From positions 12,035,501 to 12,099,500 of the forward strand of contig JBBMNZ010000019.1 of NCBI GenBank assembly GCA_037954325.1: 64,000 bases of DNA, in the 5' to 3' direction. Below the pieces are notes generated by a model. It ran no database searches, was not told where the DNA came from, and was given only the letters and a program-made list of their open reading frames with translations. Position numbers and translations under genes: made by a program. The DNA is from Fistularia commersonii (Eukaryota > Chordata > Actinopteri > Syngnathiformes > Fistulariidae). Below, one piece after another: positions 59,161-64,000 of the stretch. Position 1 is the first letter of the stretch; every line of letters begins with the position of its first letter.

Positions 59161-59585
59161 GGGCTCCGGCGTAAAACGTATTTATCCATTAATCCTATTT
59201 GATTTGATTTTATTATTTTGCTTTTTTTTTTTTTTTCGGCTTTAGTGAAACTTGATTACCACTCGGGTGAGCACGCCGCCGAATCACGGTCGCTAAACAG
59301 AGGAGTTTGTGCTTTTCTCCACAAAGACAAACCGAAAGACCAGTTCCATTTTGCAGAGTTGTTGATCAAATCCTTTGATGGATTTCTATTTTTTTTTTTC
59401 GCATTTATGTGAGATTTGATGCTACTGAGAAGAGCGACAGGCTTTTCACCTGACGATTTCATGCAAGTACAGAAACCTTTCTACTGATCAATACTTTCCT
59501 CCATTTTTTCTATCATTACTAACGAATATTCCAGCGTTTACGTTACAGCGGACACGAGGAGAATTTATTTTATGGTCATCGTCAC
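59161..59585. other. Unique DNA
   Basis: T runs at 59222-59236 and 59389-59399. No recognised gene. Confidence 0.4.
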
Positions 59586-59587
59586 AT

Positions 59588-59832
59588 GTGGGTGGCACGG
59601 CGGTGCAGTGCTTAGCACTTTCGCCCCAAGAGGCTTGCTGGTACATTTCCGACACGGGGCCTTTTCTGTGTGGAGCTTGCATGCCCTTCCCATGTCTGTG
59701 CGTGTTTCCCCCAGCAGGTTAATTGCAAAAAAATTGGGAAAATTGCCCCAAATGAGTGGGTGAGCGAATGTCGTCTATCTTTGTCTGCAATTGACTTGCG
59801 ACCAATCCAGGTTGTATCCCTTTTCATATATT
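59588..59832 (+). mobile_element. HE1/Mermaid-like SINE, 3' truncated
   Basis: Head: 'gggtggcacggcggtgcagt' then 'gcttagcactttcgcccc', with a degenerate B box near 59640. Body: 'ctgtgtggagcttgcatgcc'. Then a deletion reaches 'caggttaattgcaaaaaaat'. It ends near 'gaccaatccaggttgtatcc' without the usual tail. Confidence 0.75.
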
Positions 59833-61405
59833 TAATTAAGTAAACAAAAATAAATACCATCCACAATTCTTGTGGTCTGGATAAAAGAAAAGTCCATGTA
59901 TAAATTCTGCATACGTGTTCCTCGTGTGGTCCGGGTGAGTTTGAACTTCAGTGACCATCTCGCTTCGTTTGACGCCTTGTTTCCTTCACCTCACTCCCTC
60001 GCTGCAGCTAAGCTCTTGGCAGAGGTTCTTCCAACAAGGCGCTCTGAAAGAGCAGCTTTTCGACTTTTGTAAGCTTTGTTCAGATGGAGCTGGCCTCCGT
60101 TGGCCTCCCAACGCCTGAGTCAAGTTTTTCTAATTTTAGTCGAGTAAGTTAAATATATATATTCGCAACAAATGTATCACATTGACTAAGTCACATGCAA
60201 AGTTTGGTGGAAAAACACATGACAGATAAAGTGTTGTTTCACACCACCTTAGATATGCTGACCTTACAATGAAGTTGAAATTCCAATAATATATATATAT
60301 ATTTTGTCTTTGATAGGTTAAAGTCATGAATCAAGTTGGGTGTAAAAAAACAACAACTTTTTTTGGCCATATTCCCCAGTCATAGCTCGAACTGAGGCTC
60401 TTATCCTTTTAATATGCTTACCCTAATGTGATACTTAATTCGTGTTCCCCATCACAAAGACAGATAATGGCACATAAAATTGGTGTGCAGTAGGGCTTCA
60501 ACATTATGTGTTTTTCCTTTTATTATTTTTAAGATAGACGAGTATTATTCTGACATTTCCATTTCCATTAGACTTTATTCGGTCCGGAATTCATTTTACA
60601 TTTTGACAGTCTTTTGGCTGAAAAAAAGATAAAAGTGTTTTATTTGTGGCTTGAAATGACATTACGCTAACTTCTCCTCCAAGCAAATATGAGGGTGAAG
60701 ATGAAGGGGAAAAAAAGAAAAAAGAAAAGGACACATGTGGAATCTAATTAAAGTCTGAACCATATCTTGTCTTCCATCAAAGGCCTGAATTGGTTCGCAG
60801 CATGCTGATGTGCTTGTTCACCCCAAGTGGATATCAGACGGGGGAATGAGGGCAGACAGAAGAATACTTGAAACATAAACTATATTTATTGCACACGCTG
60901 ACATTCTTTTAATGGCAGGTTAAATAAGCTGTTACCGAAAAGAAGGACCGCTGCATGTTTATGCGGAAACGGAGATCCCGGATAACACACTTGTCAAACG
61001 TGCCGATACTCTGATTGGCCAATTAAACCGAACACGCCATCTAGTCCACGGCCATTGTTACCGCATGCTGCGGATCTGAGGTGAGCAGAGCGAGACCAGC
61101 TCAAAAAGCACTGGTCGGGCGATGCCTGATGTTGGAAAATATGCGCGGGTCTCTTGTCCTCCATATTCATCAGGAATGCGTGGGATGTGATTAAGGATGG
61201 AGTGAAGGGCAAGGCAGACCTTATGGAAGTCCCTCAAAATAGCACTCGCTATTACCTCAGCAGCCGCTCCCATGATATTTTCAATGTGGAAATGAATTTG
61301 TGCATGAAAATGATGTTGTTGTTTAACGAAAAAAATCGACAATTAAGCTGGTAGTGTTCCATGGGGATAAAGGTCAGGTTTAGACAAACCCACAGAAGGG
61401 TGGGA
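59833..61405. other. Unique DNA; possible conserved element at 60740-61380
   Basis: TA runs near 60152-60160 and 60288-60302. 60740-61380 is largely repeat-free, contains AATCTAATTAAAGTC and a codon-like 66-residue ORF (61154-61354). It may be conserved non-coding sequence. No domain is recognised. Confidence 0.2.
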
Positions 61406-61413
61406 TTGTTTAA

Positions 61414-61497
61414 CCCTCATATTATGTTAAGGGTCAATTTGACCCATTTCACCCATTGACCCAATGGGTCAAATTGACCCTTAACAGAATATGAGGG
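61414..61497. mobile_element. piggyBac-like hairpin MITE (84 bp)
   Basis: Two 34-bp arms (61414-61447 and 61464-61497) are inverted repeats matching at 33 of 34 positions, each starting CCCTCATATT. The spacer is 16 bp. The flanks are TTAA at 61410-61413 and GTAA at 61498-61501, a piggyBac-type TTAA target with one later substitution. The arms contain GGGTCAATTTGACCC, itself a palindrome. There is no coding capacity, so transposition would need an enzyme from elsewhere. Confidence 0.8.
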
Positions 61498-61514
61498 GTA
61501 ACATTCATACAATA

Positions 61515-62255
61515 ACCTGCACCTAGGGTCATGGGGGGAGCGCCGGAGAGCTATCCAAGCTTTCATTGGGCAAGAGGCAGGGGTTCAACCTGGACCGGTC
61601 GCCAGTCGATCACAGGGCCACATATTGTGACTTACAACCATTCACCTTGTCGTTCACACTTCGTACAGAAACATAAATCAATTCAGTCACTCCCAGATTT
61701 CTTGTCATTTACATGTCATATAGAGATATACAAACAACGCCTTTCTCATTCACACATTTTATACAGACATGCAACCATTTACCCCTTTATTCACAAGTTA
61801 TATAAAGCCATACAATCATTCACTCTCATTCAACTGGTAAGCTGTCAATATGCATTTTTTCAACTTGCACGTCCTGTGATTATCACTGTTTACATTTCAA
61901 TTTGCACTTTTCCAATTTGCACACCCAATACTTTCATATCATTGCATATCATGTATTGTTTTGTCTACTAAACTGTTTGGCTTCGCTGTGGACAGCAAGA
62001 TAGGAATTTCATTGTACAGGGAAACATTTCCTGACTGTCCACATGACAAAAAAACACTACAACTCTGACTTCACACATCATATGGAAACACTCGTCCATT
62101 CAATTTCTAATTCACATTTTCCGATGAAAACTATTGCATCTTTTTGCGGGAGGAAACTGGAGAACCTGGAGGAAACCCACACAGACATGGGTAGCAGCCC
62201 CCTGCTGGAATCAAACCAGGAACCTTCTTGCTGTGCCGCCGTGCCACCTAGAGGT
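61515..62255 (-). mobile_element. HE1/Mermaid-like SINE, antisense, expanded and interrupted
   Basis: 'tttcattgggcaagaggcag', 'ggttcaacctggaccggtcg' and 'cagtcgatcacagggccaca' are followed by about four internal-repeat units (61625-61830), then ~200 bp of other repeat, then 'gggaggaaactggagaacct', 'ggaggaaacccacacagaca', 'gaatcaaaccaggaaccttc' and the head 'ttgctgtgccgccgtgccac'. Confidence 0.75.
61840..62040 (+). mobile_element. Repeat nested in the SINE (LINE-tail-like)
   Basis: 'tttgcactttt', 'gtattgttttgtctac' and 'ataggaatttcattgtacag' recall 3' ends of fish LINE-driven repeats. It splits the SINE between its internal repeats and its head. Confidence 0.4.
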
Positions 62256-62600
62256 CCTAACAAGCCAAGTAACACTTAGTGGAATCTACGAATCGCAGCG
62301 TATTTTGGAGCTTAAAACGTTGCCTGCCCACCCATGTTCTTGGAAAGCCATCTGGATGTGAATATATGTGTGTCTGTGCAAAAGCAATGTCGGGCAGGTG
62401 ATTGTCGTTCCCGGCGGCGGCATGTCGCGATGCAATGCTGATGCGCGTGTGGCTCCATCGCCCTGTCCCCCTGATGCATCTCTGAGCTTAGCCTGACGTG
62501 CTATTGATTTGTATGGAAATACTGCCTGTTCACACAGCAGGCTCAACGCCCTCATCAGTGCCCAGCTGTGGGACACTCACTGTGTTCTGTCATTTGATTT
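62256..62600. promoter_or_regulatory. Candidate conserved regulatory element
   Basis: About 300 bp of unique sequence with balanced composition, no ORF and several CpGs, between a SINE and GT-rich DNA. Inference from texture only. Confidence 0.2.
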
Positions 62601-64000
62601 TGTGTGTATGTGTGTGTGAGTGTGTTCGAAAAAGGAGAGACAGGCAGTGAAAGAGAGGAGGAGAGGGAGATCTGTGAGAATGAAGGTAACAGTAACAGTA
62701 TGAGGCTGAAAGGATGAGAGCAGAAGTTTGTGTGAGCTCATCAAACAAGTGTCATGCAAATTAAATGTGTTGGTGTTTCAATGCACACGAGCACTACCCT
62801 TGATCAATTCTGGAGCACACACACACACACACACACACGCACAAGCAGGCACAAGTCCCAGCCTGTCTTCATCGAATCCATGGGGTGACACATAATGACA
62901 GGAGGCAGCATTCAACATCCTCCTATCAACACAATACGTCCTTTCATTCACCAACCATTCTTCCTCATGTATTCCTCTTCCACCAGCGCAAGATTAGCTA
63001 GCCCTGCCCTTTTTCATCCTCCTCTACAACCTCTATACTCTATCTCTACTTTTCTCTCTGCACCGTTCCCCCATCCAAATCAGTCTCCTACTTCTCCGCC
63101 TCCATCCGCACCGCCCTATCTGCCACTATTTCGCCGCCATTCCCTCCATCTTTTCTTCCCAACCCGTTATCTCCCTGTCTCTTGCCTCACTCCATTCAAG
63201 TCGTGACCCTATTCGGTCCACGTGCTCATCACCAAATGACAAACTGGAGACAGCTTCCGCTTTTTAAAGGCCAAAGCGAGATGTGTGCAAATCTATCTCT
63301 GCCTCTTTCAGCCCTTTTACCACTCGTGCAATATGTGTTTTTTTTTTTTTTTCCCCCCTTCTCCCTCCCAGCCACCTTCAGCTTTCGCTGTCTAAAACTA
63401 CAAGTAATGGCATTATTCACAACGAGAAAAGACCACACAAAGAAAAGGTCTGGCTGTATTGTGCGAGCGTGTATTTTCATAAACTCCATTTCTTCGCGTT
63501 AACACACTGACTGGCTATGCGGGTTCCTCTTTTCACAGAAGCCATTTCGGCTTTTGATATGTGTTGTACACATCGAAAATGGATCCCGTCTGATCTCCCT
63601 ATACGCCTCCTTATTCGCGGAGTGGAGTTCATCTACCTTTAGTGGCTGACATGAATTTGTGGGAAGTAAATTTGTCACCCGCGCGGAGGCTACACCAAAC
63701 GGATGCAAGCTGTATGAGGGCTGGCGTTTTAAAGCTGGAAAGGAATAGAAAAATGAATGTTTGCATTAGCTGTCTGTCTCTCAGTGGCTTTTCCCTCTTC
63801 ATCCATGAAATAAGAATAACAGAGAAGACCCTTACACTCAAATGCACCTCTGAGTGGAACACCCTTAACTGCCATGGAGCTCACATCTAGCCTGCGGTCG
63901 AAAAGGTGAGGAAGGTTCCAAACCGAGGGAAATGACCTTGGAGTAGCTCTGAGTTGGACTTAATAAGAGCCGCTGCAGGTGTGTCAATGCATCCTTTCCT
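62601..64000. other. Unique DNA with CA repeat and C/T-rich tract
   Basis: (CA)n at 62815-62838, C/T-rich 62965-63185, T run 63338-63353. 63500-64000 is unique and contains no recognised exon. Confidence 0.45.

Noticed and set aside
61154..61354. 66-residue plus-strand ORF
   Set aside because: Codon-like but without domain, and the minus strand is also open over the same bases. A conserved non-coding element explains it equally well.

Overview
The window looks like teleost fish nuclear DNA from an intergenic desert or a very large intron. The evidence is the repeat content: dense (CA)n/(GT)n and (TA)n microsatellites, RTE/Rex3-like and Rex1-like LINE pieces with fish-type 3' ends, many tRNA-derived SINE copies of the kind common in bony fish, a hAT deletion derivative and a piggyBac-like hairpin MITE. 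Codon-scale ORFs are short and mostly fall in simple repeats or pyrimidine-rich tracts. I could not recognise any host protein-coding exon, rRNA, genuine tRNA, CRISPR array or bacterial feature. Species cannot be fixed from the sequence alone.

Layout. 0-4.5 kb holds a truncated RTE LINE 3' end, a decayed LINE endonuclease piece, and several antisense SINE copies. 4.5-7.1 kb is a comparatively GC-rich, CpG-containing unique block with strong pyrimidine tracts and a homeodomain-site-rich stretch near 6.2 kb. 7.1-16.1 kb alternates unique DNA with SINEs, a second RTE tail, microsatellites and two copies of a palindromic element. One minus-strand ORF at 16.6-16.9 kb has codon-like composition but no recognised family. 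17-24 kb is mainly unique sequence with microsatellites, a G-rich block and two old dispersed repeats. 24-30 kb has a LINE 5' fragment and decayed SINEs.

The 30.2-32.2 kb region is a large GT/TA satellite complex interrupted by a 1.19 kb hAT element. 32-46 kb is mostly unique, with several conserved-element-like stretches and one intact SINE flanked by a 16-bp target-site duplication at 36.0-36.4 kb. 46-48.7 kb has a rearranged SINE, an L2-like tail and a degenerate three-unit tandem repeat. 52.6-56.1 kb contains a tRNA-SINE and an antisense, internally deleted Rex1-like LINE that retains its FADD reverse-transcriptase box. 56-59.2 kb is GC-rich with X-box-like palindromes, a G-quadruplex-type block and CCG/CCT repeats. 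59.6-62.3 kb has two more SINEs and the piggyBac-like MITE. 62.3-64 kb is unique DNA.

There is no operon or pathway to describe. The functional content, if any, is likely cis-regulatory: unique blocks between repeats resemble conserved non-coding elements near developmental genes, but that needs comparative alignment. The best-supported observations are structural: the hAT derivative, the hairpin MITE, the intact SINE with its target duplication, an expandable ~40-bp repeat carried inside one SINE family, and a palindromic repeat present three times.
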